A DNA stretch of 64,000 nucleotides. Source: Moniliella sp. 'wahieum' (taxonomy: Eukaryota > Basidiomycota > Moniliellomycetes > Moniliellales > Moniliellaceae). The position numbers were made by a program, and so were the translations under genes. Shown here one piece after another: positions 9,837 through 21,349 of this stretch (position 1 is its first letter; every line of letters begins with the position of its first letter). The stretch is taken from the NCBI GenBank assembly GCA_003971905.1, contig RSEE01000020.1:186001-250000 (forward strand), read 5' to 3'. The notes beneath the pieces are model-generated. The model saw nothing but the letters and a program-made list of their open reading frames with translations. It searched no databases and was not told the origin of the DNA.

Positions 9837-12800
9837 TCACTTCAGACGATCGTGGATTTGGCGCAGGGCATCGTATGCAGCTTGCCGTCGATGGCGCTGG
9901 CCCGCTTGCTTTTGCATTGCACTTGCCTGCTCCTGCGCAAGGACAAGCAGAGGAAGGGGCAAGCCGGCGGCAGCGGCGCAGTGGATACCGAAGGAGCCGC
10001 TGGCAAGGCCAGGACGAAGCTTGTAAAGAAACACAAGCTGGCTGCCAGGCACATACTCCGTGCCCGTACCCTGCGCCTCGCCCGTCGGGGGTAGGGGCAT
10101 TGGCGGGACGGATATGATGGTAGGACATCTGCATGTTTCGGATCCGTCCAAGTGTGTCGGGGTCGTCTTGAAGTTGGCCAAGGGGGAAATAGTGGGTGAT
10201 GAAGAGCGTCATGGGGCAACGCTCGGGTGGGAGGGTCATCAGGTACTTCAATGTAGCATATGCAATCGCCATGCCGTCATCCGTACTGGTCCCCCGTCCC
10301 AACTCGTCCATTACCACGAGGGAACGGTTGGTCGAGGTCCGCAAGATTTCACCCGTTTCCTCCAGTTCCGTTTGGAATGTACTGCGCCCAGCGGCCAAGT
10401 CGTCCGACGCGCCCATCCTGGTGAGAATGGAGTCAAAGAGCGAAATCTCAGCTCCTTCAGCGGGAACGGCCGCACCAACCTGGGCCAAGAGCACACACAA
10501 TGCCATCGCCCGCACGGTGCTGGATTTCCCTCCCATGTTGGAGCCAGTAATGAGAAGTGCCTTCGTTCCTTCTCCCTCCACGGCATCCGACCCACCTGAC
10601 CCTCCTCCCAGTTCAATTGAGTTCGGAACATAGTCATCATCCATCAGTACCGCGCTCATGGATGTCGGAAGTTCTTGAGGCGCAAGGTGCTCGGCTGCTC
10701 CTCAGTGGAGGGAACCATCGTCGGGCGCGACGACATCCGGGCAAGGAAGCAACGGGCTAAACTAGACAATGCATCGAGGCGGGCCAAAGCCTGGACCGAG
10801 TCGCGAAGAGCGACAAAGGTCTCAGCGTTACCGGTCAAGTCGTTAACAAAGAGCTTGTATGCTGTATTGGCCTGGTCGGCAAGCGTCTCCTTGAGCTGGT
10901 TGCGAGTTTGAAGGAGTTCGAGGATCCGAGGTGTTTGGAATCGCACCACTTTGGTCGTTCCATTGATGCGAGACCAAGATGCCGGTACACTGACGTTGGC
11001 TTTGGTCACCTCAATGAGAAACTCCTTGTCGGCACAAGTCGCATACTGTAAGTTGGGGCGCTTAAGCATTGTCCGCAACTCCTTCAAGTGGTTGTCAAGA
11101 TCCTTTTCATTAACCTGGATCAAGGCTTGCGTCTCGATCAGCTCCTCGCCAATCTCGGCCATTACTGCGGGAATTGATCCAAATCAAAAACCGACCTTGT
11201 CAGACTTCAAAGCGGCCGGCACCTTAATGGCTTTCAGCGCTCTGTCCAGTACATGGAGCGGCTTGGAGAGCTGTAGGATACTCTCCTTCAGTAGGGGCGT
11301 TGAAAGGGGCACCTCACCAGGCGAAGTAAATGAAAACTGGGTCGCGACCCGATGCAAAGCCAGAAGCAGTCGCGCCAGTTCTGCCGGTGGAGCACCCCAT
11401 AGCTCACTCGGGCCAGGCCCTTCTCCAAGTCTGGCAACCCGGAAAGAAGACCAAGAGCGGTAGACAAGGTTGCGCTGCTGCCCATCTTGTCGGCCACTTC
11501 CTGCACTGCATCCGCACGTGCTTCCAACTCAAATATATCACAGAGTGGACGGGAGAGCCATTCGCGAAGTCGTCGCTTGCCCATCCCCGACCGACAGCGA
11601 TCTACCAACCAGATCAAGGACCCTCGGATCCGACTGGCCTTGGTCAAACCACTTGCTGAGCTCTCTAGCACTTCGAGATTGGTGAGCGTGCCAGATGTTA
11701 AAAGCATGGTGGTACGATCAGCAAGCTGCGCACACGGAACGCACGCTGGAAGAGAGCGTTCAACCCAAAGGATTGAAGATGCTCGATACTCGCCGCTAAA
11801 CTTTGGACCGTCAGACGAGGCAGGCCATGCCAACCGCCGCTCCCTCGCCCACTTTCTCGCCGCTCCCTTCCCCACGAGATCGTATCCGTCGCAAGCGTCA
11901 AGGCCGCATTGTATTCCGGCACTGACCGCATTCGTTCCACGCGCACAACTTGCCCATCCGATGTTCCGCGAGATGCATAATACTTCAACACCTGCTCAGT
12001 GCGATGAGTGAGCGTGGGTGGAAGAAGGAGTTCCAAGGGACTGAAGTGGGCGAGACGCGTGTCAAGCTCCGAACGAAGGCCCGCATCGTCAAACTCGTCC
12101 ACACAATCTCTCCGGTCGAGACAAAGCTGGCCACAATGCCAATTCTCGTCTTCTCGGCATCCCCTTCCCCCTCGATGGGCGCTCCACAATCGCTACTAGG
12201 CTGTGGTGGGTGGTGTTGCTCATGGGCTGGGCCTCAGTCGACGTCTTGGCACCGTTCTCATCGAAGTTCATGTCATCCACCCAGGTACTGGCGGTGTAGA
12301 CCGCAGTCACGTCGCGTTCAACAACTTCGACGCGTTGGAGGAGGCTGCCTTGAGCGCCCTCGTCTCCAATTGGGTGACAACCCCCACCTTGAGTCCAGCA
12401 TGAATCAAGGTACGAATGTGGACCAGCAACTTAGACGGGCTGACTACCGCCGATGTCATGTTGCGGTCAGTGAAGCATGCCTGGACATCGGACACACATG
12501 TCAGAGCACAAGTCGAGCAAGCAAAGTACACACACCATACCACATTGAGCAACCGACTTGCCACCTTGGCGTCCTCGCCAAAGAATTGTAGCGGTAGCCA
12601 AGTTCGACCATCAAAACGACGCCTGGGTACCGCCTCTTCAGATCGAGGATCTGTTCCTCCAACTCAGTGTAGGGCAGGCCAGAAGGACCAATCGCTTTAG
12701 CAGCTTTGGCAGTTTTAGCCTTAGTCTTGCCCTGGGAGGGGGCACTTGTTGAAGTTGCCTTTCCACGTGCGGGTGTCGCCACGAACCGGGCGAAGTTCGA

Positions 12801-13340
12801 GGAGGCCACAGGGGCATCCTCGTCGCTCAGCTCAGCGGTGTCCCCCTTGTGCCGTTTGGGGGGGTTCAACTCATCATCGGGGACGAGGCGGCACGCTTGA
12901 CTCCACTTGAACCAGCCTGTTCTTCTTCGGCGTTGGGGAGAAAAAGGGGTTCTTGGGGCTGACGCACCCGTTGTCGCCAGCAAATCCGATCATCGTGTGG
13001 CGGATCTTGTCACGCTTAGCTTGGTCCTGCGCTGAGAGGGAGAGTGCATCGGGCTGAGCAGCAGCATCAGAGGAAAGCGGGCGAGGCGGGCGGAAGAAAA
13101 AGATGAAGAAGCAGCCGTACGCTGGGAGGTGTTGGCGCTGGTTTTGGGTCTGGCGCTAGCGTTGGCCATGGAGGGGTCTGGGCGTGGGGGGCGAGGGGGA
13201 ACGGCAGGCGCAGCGGTTGGGCGCTCATCGCCAGACGAAGTGTCATCGACCAGGACGGTCGACGGCCTTGCTGGCGCACTTGGCGAAGCCTCGGCTGGCG
13301 AGGGGCGGGGGCGCCCAAAGAAGGATTCGAGCGAGCGCAT
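9837..13340 (-). CDS. MSH3: DNA mismatch repair protein MSH3
   Basis: MutS homologue that, with MSH2, recognises insertion/deletion loops. The N-terminal mismatch-binding segment YTELEEQILDLKRRYP, then VVLMVELGYRY and FFGEDA-type sequence, is characteristic of MSH3 rather than MSH6. The lever/core region (WLVDRCRSGMGKRRLREWLSRPL) and the ATPase follow: Walker A TGSNMGGKSS, Walker B DELGRGTSTDDG, and the C-terminal helix region FLYKLRPGLASGSFGI ending IHDRLK at 9837. Close to the N-terminus, SLESFF resembles the PCNA-binding box found in MSH3/MSH6. The start at 13340 was chosen for this. A 60-nt intron occupies 12481-12540 and joins LLNV to ACFTDRNMTS. Frame breaks include one at about 10660, where HP should continue into MSAVLMDDDYVPN, and others near 11290, 11870 and 12300. 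Walker A has Ser in place of the usual Pro (TGPNMGGKS). Confidence 0.9.
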
Positions 13341-13788
13341 CGTCGCTGGCGGGAGCGCGGGCGTGGCGGAGAGGTGCGACAGCCGAGGACGAGCGATTGT
13401 TCGGCGTGTTCTGGCGCCAACCCCAACACGAAGCAACGCGCCGCTGCCTGCTTCCCGCCGCCCAAATTGAAACGTAATGCGGGACTCTGAAAGCTGAATT
13501 GGGCTTTCGGCAGCGCACGTTTTGCACCGAGTAGATCACTCCCAAAGCTGCCTCGACGGCCCATCAAGTGCGCCTTCCCTCGTCGCACTGCTGGCCGCGC
13601 CACATGTGGCACCATTCGCCATCCACTATCTTCGGTCCCCACGCGCACCATCATCACCCAGTCGGCAGTATGCATTGCCACATTAGGACACACACGTAAC
13701 TGTTGTGCAAATACTCAGTATGCTGCGCTCATCGCCAAATTCGAGAGGTGACCGGGCTGCGTTGTGCATCGTGTCGACTCCCACCTAG
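13341..13788. other. Spacer upstream of MSH3
   Basis: No gene seen. It lies between the stop of the mutase-like gene and the MSH3 start, on the same strand, and is the likely MSH3 promoter. Confidence 0.5.
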
Positions 13789-14789
13789 CTAGAGCTTGAC
13801 CCCTTCAAATACCGAGATGCCATCCTTGTCAAAGTGTAGCACCGCCTGCTCATCTCCATCCACACCGTGTCGCCTTGGTCTCGCGCGAGGGCGGGCATCG
13901 TCGCTCCAATCGCCGTTGCCACGCTCGGTCGGGTTGTCAGGCAAGTGGTCAAAGTCCCAATTGCGTTCCACACCCTGGCTTAGGTGGTGAGCCGAGCCGT
14001 TGAGCAGCAAACGATACCGCGATCCAGCAGTCGAGGGTGTAGTAATGGTGCCTCGGGTCCGACAAGCTCGAGAGCGTAGCTGGCCTCGAGCGGGACGTAC
14101 AGATAACGAGGCAGTACCTGCGCCCACCGAGAAACCCCGACCGCCTGGGCCCATGTCCTGGTCCAATGGCGCGACCGAGCGCAATAATTGGGGCGGCATG
14201 GCAGCAAATCAGCACTCGCTTGATCCCAAGTTTCTCACACCGGGATTCCAGCAATTGGAAGACACGCTTCATCCGAGTGTACAGCTGCTCAGTTGACTCG
14301 CCCAACGGAGAGGCATACAGTAGCGGCGTCCATTCATGGCTCAACGTCCCGGGCGGGAAAAGATCCTCCACATCTTCAATGCGGGGCGGGAAAGGGTGAT
14401 GCCCCGACTCGGGCGGAAGACTGGCGGGTACCACTCGGCTAAACCAGGCTCAGGCATGATGGGCATCTTAAGTTTCTGGGCGGTAGGGAAAGCAGTTTGC
14501 AGGCAGCGATAATAAAGAGACGAAACGATCAGTTGCGGACGCTCCTGTTCGGAAGAGACGCAAACCACTGTCCATCTCCTCGGCTTGTTCCTGTGGGCGT
14601 ACGATGAAGACGGAAAGGTAAGTTTAAGACCGAGGCTAGCATGGCCAACGCCAAATCATGGGGATTCGTACGCACAGTTCCATGGGCAGTGAGAACTGGG
14701 TCACGGGGGCGCCCAGTGAGTGGGAAAAGCTCCTTTCCCTGCCAGTTCATTCGGAATCCATGGCGCGCAACGTAAACCCGATCCAACAT
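13789..14789 (-). CDS. Phosphoglycerate-mutase-like protein (TFC7/tau55-like branch)
   Basis: Histidine phosphatase superfamily. The N-terminus carries the catalytic RHG motif in VYVARHGFRMNW, then PRDPVLTAHGT. Later segments are IVSSLYYRCLQTAFPTAQKL (second Arg motif) and VLICCHAAPIIALGRAI (second catalytic His). The PRDP-LTAHG and SSxYYRCLQTA pattern is shared with fungal phosphoglycerate-mutase-like proteins, including the TFIIIC subunit Tfc7. I cannot decide between a TFIIIC role and a free phosphatase. An intron at 14591-14675 (85 nt) follows HGT and resumes with EQAEEMD. Frame changes are needed near 14565, 14430 and 14090. The end reads WDFDHLPDNPTERGNGDW then GISVFEGVKL and the stop. 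Confidence 0.75.
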
Positions 14790-16778
14790 GATGAATGGCG
14801 GCCTTGGGATCGAGCTCGAGTGGTGGTGGGCTCGAACCCGCCCAGCCAACAAAAGCCAGGCTGATATACGACACCAATTCAAACAGCATCACGTGAAAGT
14901 GCAACCCTACCATGTAATGTACCGGCTCCCATAGAAGCGGTTGAATCACAGATCACCGGAGGGGGGGGTGAGCAACCCTATGTGGCAAAACCACCCCATC
15001 CCTCTTGTGCTCTTAACTAAACACCTCTCCATACCTCCTGTCGCTCTGAGTGCCTGGTTCGATGCTCAGGACTAATAGTCCAGAATGTGGCTTGTGAAGT
15101 TCACGGGGGAACGCATTCAATAATGAAGTGTTTTGGTTTGGAAGAGTCGACAAAAATAGTAGCCTCATCGAAAACAGAGAGAGAGAAGAAATGCACCGTT
15201 TGATTTTTGTTATAGTCGGTACGTTCAACGTGCGCTGCATGTACAATCAAGCATGGGGCGTCCCATGCCGGCACGTTCCACCCAGTGTATCGCATTTGAG
15301 GTACCACCGCTTTACCTTTGCCGGGAAGAGGGCATCTTACAAAGAAATCATGCGATTTGCAGAACTTTTAAAACAGAGACCACCGGGGCAAAGAACCCCA
15401 GGCCCCGGCGCCTATAGTACTAGGCTCGCTCATCTGTAGTGTGCTACAGGCTCGTTTTCTAATGCAACCAGGAAGGGATGATATGTGTATTATGGTTAGG
15501 TCAGACTGGACTCTCTGGCTCCTGTCATTCCCTTCCAAAGCGAATACAGAGCCCCAATGGATAGGAATGAAAGTATTATAGGATCAGGAGACTTGTGCAC
15601 GATACGAAAACCCATCAACACCACTATTACCTTTTACCATCCCCAACCTTTTTGCCTTCTGGAGTATGCCTTTCCTCACGTTCACTTCTGTATGTACGGT
15701 GCGTATGGATGGAACAGTGTGGAGCGCGCTCACTCGTGTTTCTTGAGGTGTGGGTGTTGGGCCACACCCCTATCCTGTTCTTGCACCTGAATTAAGAGTC
15801 CTTTTTCTTCCGTCATTGGGGCTTAGTTGTTTACTCATATCCATGATATGGTTGTGTCAACAAGCATGAATCGAGCCCCCTACTTGGCGGTGTTGGGGAA
15901 GTTATGTGCCTCAACGTGATTTTGGTCATGGTAAGCACGTGCCTGCATCGAAACGGTCCATTGGGCAGTAGCAATTGTGGACCTTGTCCATGACCGTCAA
16001 GCAGTGCCCTCTCATATATCTTCTATACCTGAGAGTACATATGGACAGAGAGTTGTGAGCGGTATGCCTCCAGTGCGCTGGCTGCTTCACTTCTGTCTTC
16101 AACGGTCTACCATCCGTGGCATGCTCTCCGGTATAGGAAAACGATTTGTAACTGCAGGCATTCTCCTCATAGAAATACTGCGCTGTGTATATGCCCAGGC
16201 CTCCCCGGACGCTTTACAAGACGCACACACCAAACCTGGGCGGGCATCCGTTTTCTCTCCCTCTCCCTCCCCTGATTGATTTCGGCCATGATATATGATA
16301 ATTGATTGTTCTCCCCGTAGTTACTCTATTCGTCCCAATCTCCCGTCTGTTTCATAGGTTTTTTATGTTGCGCTACACCGTGTGCAAAACCACAGTACCT
16401 CTGCAGCTGCGTGTTTTGCTTCTTCGTGGCACAGACTCTTCCGTGTGGTGGCTGCAGGGAGGAGCGACCAGAAGCTGCGGGTGCAATGAGCAGAACCGAG
16501 GTTACGAGTGGAGGGGAGAGCAGATTGGCGGAGAGGAGACAGGAGGCAGCCGCGGAGGAAGGGAGGACAGGACGTGCGCAGCGCAGTTTACCTGTGTGCA
16601 CACAGGTTCTGTGCTTTTGGGCCACACCAGCAGGCTAGGAACGTGCCCGTCGCTCACCCCCCAGGGGACTGACGCAAAACGGTACACTGCTCCTGCGCCA
16701 GTATGTGATATGGTCAGTACCCGCATGTGTCACCAATCACCGATTACGCTTACAGCTTACGCTCACAGGCTAGATTAG

Positions 16779-16799
16779 CATCATGCATCATGCATCATG
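16779..16799. repeat. CATCATG heptamer, three tandem copies
   Basis: Three exact CATCATG copies followed by CGTCG. Similar CATCATGCATC words occur at about 19289, 39951 and 62406, all in spacers. Confidence 0.7.
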
Positions 16800-16888
16800 C
16801 GTCGTATCGGCAGCACATCCCACAGAGCCGTGCTCTGCCGCGCCTCGGCATTCAGGTGCTCAGGTGTTCAGGCACGGTTATCGTCCCC

Positions 16889-16945
16889 GCTCCAAGCTTC
16901 AAGCCTCAAGCTCTCAAGCCTCAAGCTTCAAGAGCTTCAAGCTTT
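16889..16945. repeat. Degenerate AAGCTTCAAGC/TCAAG array
   Basis: Three AAGCTT sites (16894, 16923, 16939) are embedded in repeated CTTCAAG/CTCAAG words over 57 bp, about 105 bp upstream of the asparaginase-family start. Related runs occur in other spacers of the window. Confidence 0.6.
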
Positions 16946-17049
16946 TCGGCTTCACCGGTCACCCCACCCCATCACCACATTTCCACCCCCATCTCCACCA
17001 CCACGCTACGGTCACTACGGGCATCGATACTGGGGCGCACGTCTGAGCT

Positions 17050-18662
17050 ATGTTGATCACTAAATCGCCTCCACCCTCCCTAATGTCCACCGGGATGCCC
17101 TCCCGGTCTAGTGCGCTGGCCTCGCCCTTGACGATTGCCATCCACGGTGGTGCGGGGACAATCACGACCGACATCCCTCCAGCCCTGCAGAGCGCTTATC
17201 GTGAGTGCCTGCGCGTTTCTCTTCGGGCGGGATGGGCCGTATTGGAGGCAGGTGGGACATCGCTGGACGCGGTGTGCGCCTCTGTCAAGGTGCTCGAAGA
17301 CAGGTATGTCCTCGCCCGGCCACTGCCGTAGGCTATCCACTGACTTGAGCTTCGCTTCCCTAAGCTCATTGTTTAACGCGGCAAAAGGTGCAGTCTTTAC
17401 CAAAGGGGGCAAGGTCGAGTGCGAGGCTAGTGTGATGGTCACAGGCCCCTTGCGTCCCGGAGAAACCAGCTCCGGTTTGCCCTCGCTGATGCATGGAAAT
17501 GCTTGGTTCGAGCGTGGCTGTCCGGCTAACGAGGCCCCCGTACCTCCCGCCAAAGGGGAGAAGGCTCGGCTAGCTGGCATGGACCCCGATCTGGCCGGTG
17601 ATCAAGGATTTGAGACGTCGGGCATTCCTTCCACCCGCCGGTGCGCAGCAGCTACTTTGGTGACGCAGACCAAGAATCCCATTCTCCTCGCTAGAACCCT
17701 CTACCTACTACCGGACGAGGCTCCTCATGCACTCTTGTCGGGTACCGAGGCCGAGAAGATTGGCTGGGGCCGGGGCACGGTCAAAGTGGACCCCAAATAC
17801 TATTGGACGCGGAAACGTTGGCTCGAACACCGTCGCGGACTGGGTTTACCCGACGATGACGAGGAAGGTGATGGTCTGGATGTGCCGCCGGCGTACGCCC
17901 CCGGTCCATTTACTGAGCCTCTTGCACCCCGCCCCGATGGTGACTTGGAACAGCACCATGACGTGCTCTCTGCTTTCCAGGAAGAGAACGATTTTCTTGA
18001 TCTGCCCAAAGGTACGGTGGGCGCTTGTGCCATCGATGCTGCTGGACGGCTGGCGGTGGCTACCAGCACGGGAGGCAAAACCAACAGTCAGATGGACGTA
18101 TTGGAGACACGCCGTCGGTTGGCGCCGGGTTTTGGGCCGAACGTTTCGCCGTCGAAAAGGCGGCGCAAAGCGAGGAGCCCGAGGAGTCATATAACTGCCT
18201 CTGTTCGTTGAACTTTTCCTTGGGTGACGGCAGCAAATCGGATGGGCTTTCCAACTACTCCAAGTCGGGTTCAAGCATCCCGTCGACCGGGGTCGCTCTG
18301 AGCGGCACAGGGGACGGCGATTATTTCTTACGCGGGTCATTTGCTTCGCTGGTGGCTCACAGGATGCGTTTCCTGGGTGAATCAGCAGCTGTGGCAGGGC
18401 AAAAAGCTGTGGATGAGCTAGGGTCTATTGATGGTACGTCTATCGCGATATGCGCGTACTCTGTGCATAATGTGGATGACAGCTCCGATTAACTGTGCAT
18501 TGCATTCTTGTCTTAAGGCGTCGGAGGGGCGATTGTGCTGGACCAAACTGGGCAAGTCACGTTCCCGATGAATTCCAACACAATGAACCGGGGAGTCATG
18601 ACCAACACGAAGGGCCATGTTCGTCCGCGGGTTGCTCTCTTCCAGAACGAGTCCCTGGCCTG
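17050..18662 (+). CDS. Isoaspartyl peptidase/L-asparaginase family Ntn hydrolase
   Basis: The N-terminus has AIHGGAGTITTDIPPAL and GWAVLEAGGTSLDAVCAS, then SLFNAAKGAVFTKGGKVECE, all typical of the plant-type asparaginase/taspase family. The autocleavage site is GTVGACAIDAAGRLAVATST, where the Thr of GTVGA would become the nucleophile. It is followed by GRIGDTPSVGAGFWAE and SGTGDGDYFLRGSFASLVA. The long middle insert with WTRKRWLEHRR is, from memory, seen in fungal members. Expected role: hydrolysis of isoaspartyl dipeptides or asparagine after self-cleavage, in the cytosol. Introns lie at 17304-17364 (61 nt) and 18434-18517 (84 nt). The last exon ends FQNESLA at 18662. A frame change is needed near 18090, between GGKTNSQ and GRIGDTP. 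The start could be 17050 or the in-frame Met at 17083. Confidence 0.85.
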
Positions 18663-19398
18663 AAAATACTACACATCTACGCCGCTATCACATGGCGGTG
18701 TATCTGTCGGTGTGGCCATGGGTATACATTTTGCTATGCGTTGCTCGATGTTACACAATGCCGGTATGATCGGTCTCTTTTGCATTGTCGACAGCCGCGT
18801 TCGAGACTGTGTCGTACTGTTGTTCATGTAGACAAGCAGATGGGCATCATGCGGATCACGAGTATGATGGAGGGCGGTAAGGCGTGAGGGGAAACAAAAC
18901 GAGAGCGTGAGATTTAAACGGGCTGTTGGGGTATAGCTCACTGGAATACTGCTATGCGGTGCTGTGCTGTTCTATCTCGCTGCTTCGACTGTTATGCAGA
19001 GACGGTAGATGGACATAGCATGAGCGTGAACATGTTGCTGCTGCTGAATTGGTGAGCGGCTTAGGAGACGATGAAAGCCAAACGGAATGGCAGGGGAGTA
19101 GGCGCCATCTCCTCCAGCAAACGGCGAATGCGAGGGCCTGCGGTGCACACCGCGTTTCGTCATGCAATATGCACGGCCACTCAGTAGGAGACCATTGAAA
19201 CTGTCTGCAGGCCTAGTCGCGTCGATCACCGTTCGCGGTTACCGGCCACGGTCACTCGTCCTTGCCATTGTCGCCTGCTGTCACGTACATCATGCATCAG
19301 TGCTAGTTTCATTGGCTGGGGCTGGACCAAGTGACGCAAGCCACAACTATGAGGTTTTGAGCAGCTGCCACCATCTCCGGCATCGCTACGTCTCGCTG
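18663..19398. other. Spacer between asparaginase-family and IMPACT genes
   Basis: No gene seen. It contains a CATCATGCATC word near 19289. It is the likely terminator of one plus-strand gene and promoter of the next. Confidence 0.5.
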
Positions 19399-21154
19399 AT
19401 GCCATCAATCTCTCCACGAAGAAGCCTCCGTGTGCGCCTAAAGCGCCCATCTGCACACAAGAATCATAATGTGGATTCAGAGAGCAGTGACGACAGCCGC
19501 GACGAAAGCTACCGGCCCCCCAGCCCCAGAAGCAAACGCCCAAGATCCCCGGCCAGCTCGGGGAGCCAGAAGAGGCATCATCTTCTCGCCACCGTCGTCG
19601 CTCTCCGCCCGTTCCTGTTTCCGCCCCATCCACTTCCAGCCGTGATCAAGAATATCCTGTCGATGACCCTGAGATGATGATGATCGCCCCACAACCTCGG
19701 AGACCCGTGGTCCGCCCGGCGGCTCTGAACCACTCCGAAGATGACCGCTTTGCCTCATTGCACCGCCGGGCCCAGGCTCCAGCAGAAAGCCAGTCTGGAT
19801 GGAACACCACTGCTCCCGCAGCGTACGCTAATGATAATGCAGCCCGATCGTCAGCTCGTATTCGGATGCGGGATGCGCAAAGCGCTCGCCAAGCGGAGAT
19901 GGAGACCAACTTGGCCTGGGCCACGGAGCTTGGTGCTGAGGATGAAGAGCCTACAGAGGAAATTCAAATTCAGGCACCCGAACCCACTTCGTCGGTACGA
20001 TCGAACCGCTCTGCTCATTCAGGCAGGAACAAGTTGGATCAGCTATGGCAGCAAACATTAGGTGCCAAAGGCAGACGTGGCGGACATGGAACATCGGCTC
20101 GGCCCGCATCTGGTCCTGTGGGCAGGAACAAGAATCTACAGGCGGGGGCTAGCCAGCATCTTCTCGAAGCTCAGGAACTCCGCCAAGCTGAAATTGATGC
20201 CAAGAAAGCCTGGGCTTCTTTCCACGCCCGCAAAGCTGGAGAGCTGCCAGTACTATGAACGGAGATATTGCCCTGCCTTCCACTCCATCGCATTCGAATC
20301 CCACCCTGGTTCAACTGATCGTCCGGTACACACATCTGACTCCCCACCACCGCCAGCTACCGCTAGCAAAGAAACTCACTCACTCGCCTCCTGGTTGGGC
20401 TTGGCTCCTAAGGAATCGGAGCTGCCAGAACCTGTCTCGTGCGATTCGGCGCAGCTGGTGGATCGGGATTCCCTTTTCGTGGGTTCGTCTACCCTCTCGA
20501 GAGCTCTCGTCCGGCCGAGGTGGCAGCTGTTCTCAACCATCTCACGCATCGTGTTCACCCCCATGTCCCCGTCAACCTACTCCCCCTGCCTTGCGGGTTG
20601 CTCCTGCCAGCAAACGTGGTGCGTCGCATGACATGTACGCCCTACGGGTGTTGCAGTTGCGCCCTGGAAGGACAGGAGACAATGGATCGGCAGATTATTC
20701 GGTTATCGAGGAGACTGAGGACGACGGAGAAAAGTGGGGCGCTCAAAAAGTTCTGATGGCGATGCGAGAGCAAGGGATTGTGGATGCCATCTGCATTGTG
20801 TCCCGTTGGTATGGGGGGGTCATGCTCGGCCCCGATCGCTTCACTCATATCCACAATGTGGCCACGCATGCACTGCAGGCGTTCCGTGTGCAAGAACAAA
20901 TCGGACCGATTGTGGCTCAATTGGTGGAACTGGACCAGGAATTGGATTCCCTTCGGGGACAGTTGGCCAAGGCGAGAGGGAACCCGGCTCCCGCTGTAGC
21001 AGCCCCGGCTACAGCAGCCAAATATGGTCATGTACAAGCTCTTGATCAGGCCCAGCGACTTCTGACCGCACGACAGGCGGCGGTGCGTGCTCAAAGGCGA
21101 GTATTAACTCAAGTTCGGGACAAGATCAAGGCACCGCCAGAATCATCCACATGA
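19399..21154 (+). CDS. IMPACT (UPF0029)-domain protein with long basic N-terminus
   Basis: The conserved core is DDGEKWGAQKVL then IVDAICIVSRWYGGVMLGPD, the hallmark of the IMPACT/YigZ fold. In Yih1/IMPACT this fold sits behind an RWD domain and helps restrain the eIF2alpha kinase activator Gcn1. Here the fold begins near 20440 with DSLFVGFVYPLESSRPAEV and no RWD domain is visible. Instead there is a roughly 340-residue N-terminus rich in Ser, Arg and Gln (SESSDDSRDESYRPPSPRSK, then RQAEMETNLAWATELG). After the core comes a predicted coiled coil (VELDQELDSLRGQLAKA, then LTARQAAVRAQRRVLTQVRD). The start at 19399 gives the longest protein-like reading. Frame changes are needed at the GGGG run 19560-19563, near 20255 and within 20480-20640. 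A link to Gcn1/Gcn2 control is only an inference. Confidence 0.75.
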
Positions 21155-21349
21155 CACAGCTCACCCAGGGTCATATTCTGCACCTTTCTTATATACTTCT
21201 ACGTCCAATGCGAGGACGCCCAACCCGAATGCAGAGGAAGTCGTAGGCCGAGAATTCGCATGGTTCGGGTTCGCTACTAACAGGAGGGGAGCGGGAGGGG
21301 GCAAGGACCTTGCGGCAGTGAACAGAGGATGGTTGGAAACATACTAGGC

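Larger units (their letters stand above)
14790..17049. other. 2.3 kb spacer without a recognised gene
   Basis: No conserved protein or RNA seen. A T-arm-like GGTTCGAGCCC on the minus strand at about 14830-14842 lacks the rest of a tRNA. Near the right end are a heptamer tandem repeat (16779-16799) and an AAGCTTCAAG-like run (16889-16945), within 280 bp of the asparaginase-family start. Confidence 0.5.

Noticed and set aside
14800-14885. Possible tRNA on the minus strand (GGTTCGAGCCC T-arm-like box followed by CACCACCA).
   Set aside because: The T-stem has a mismatch, no anticodon arm or matching acceptor stem can be drawn, and the distance to a box A is wrong.
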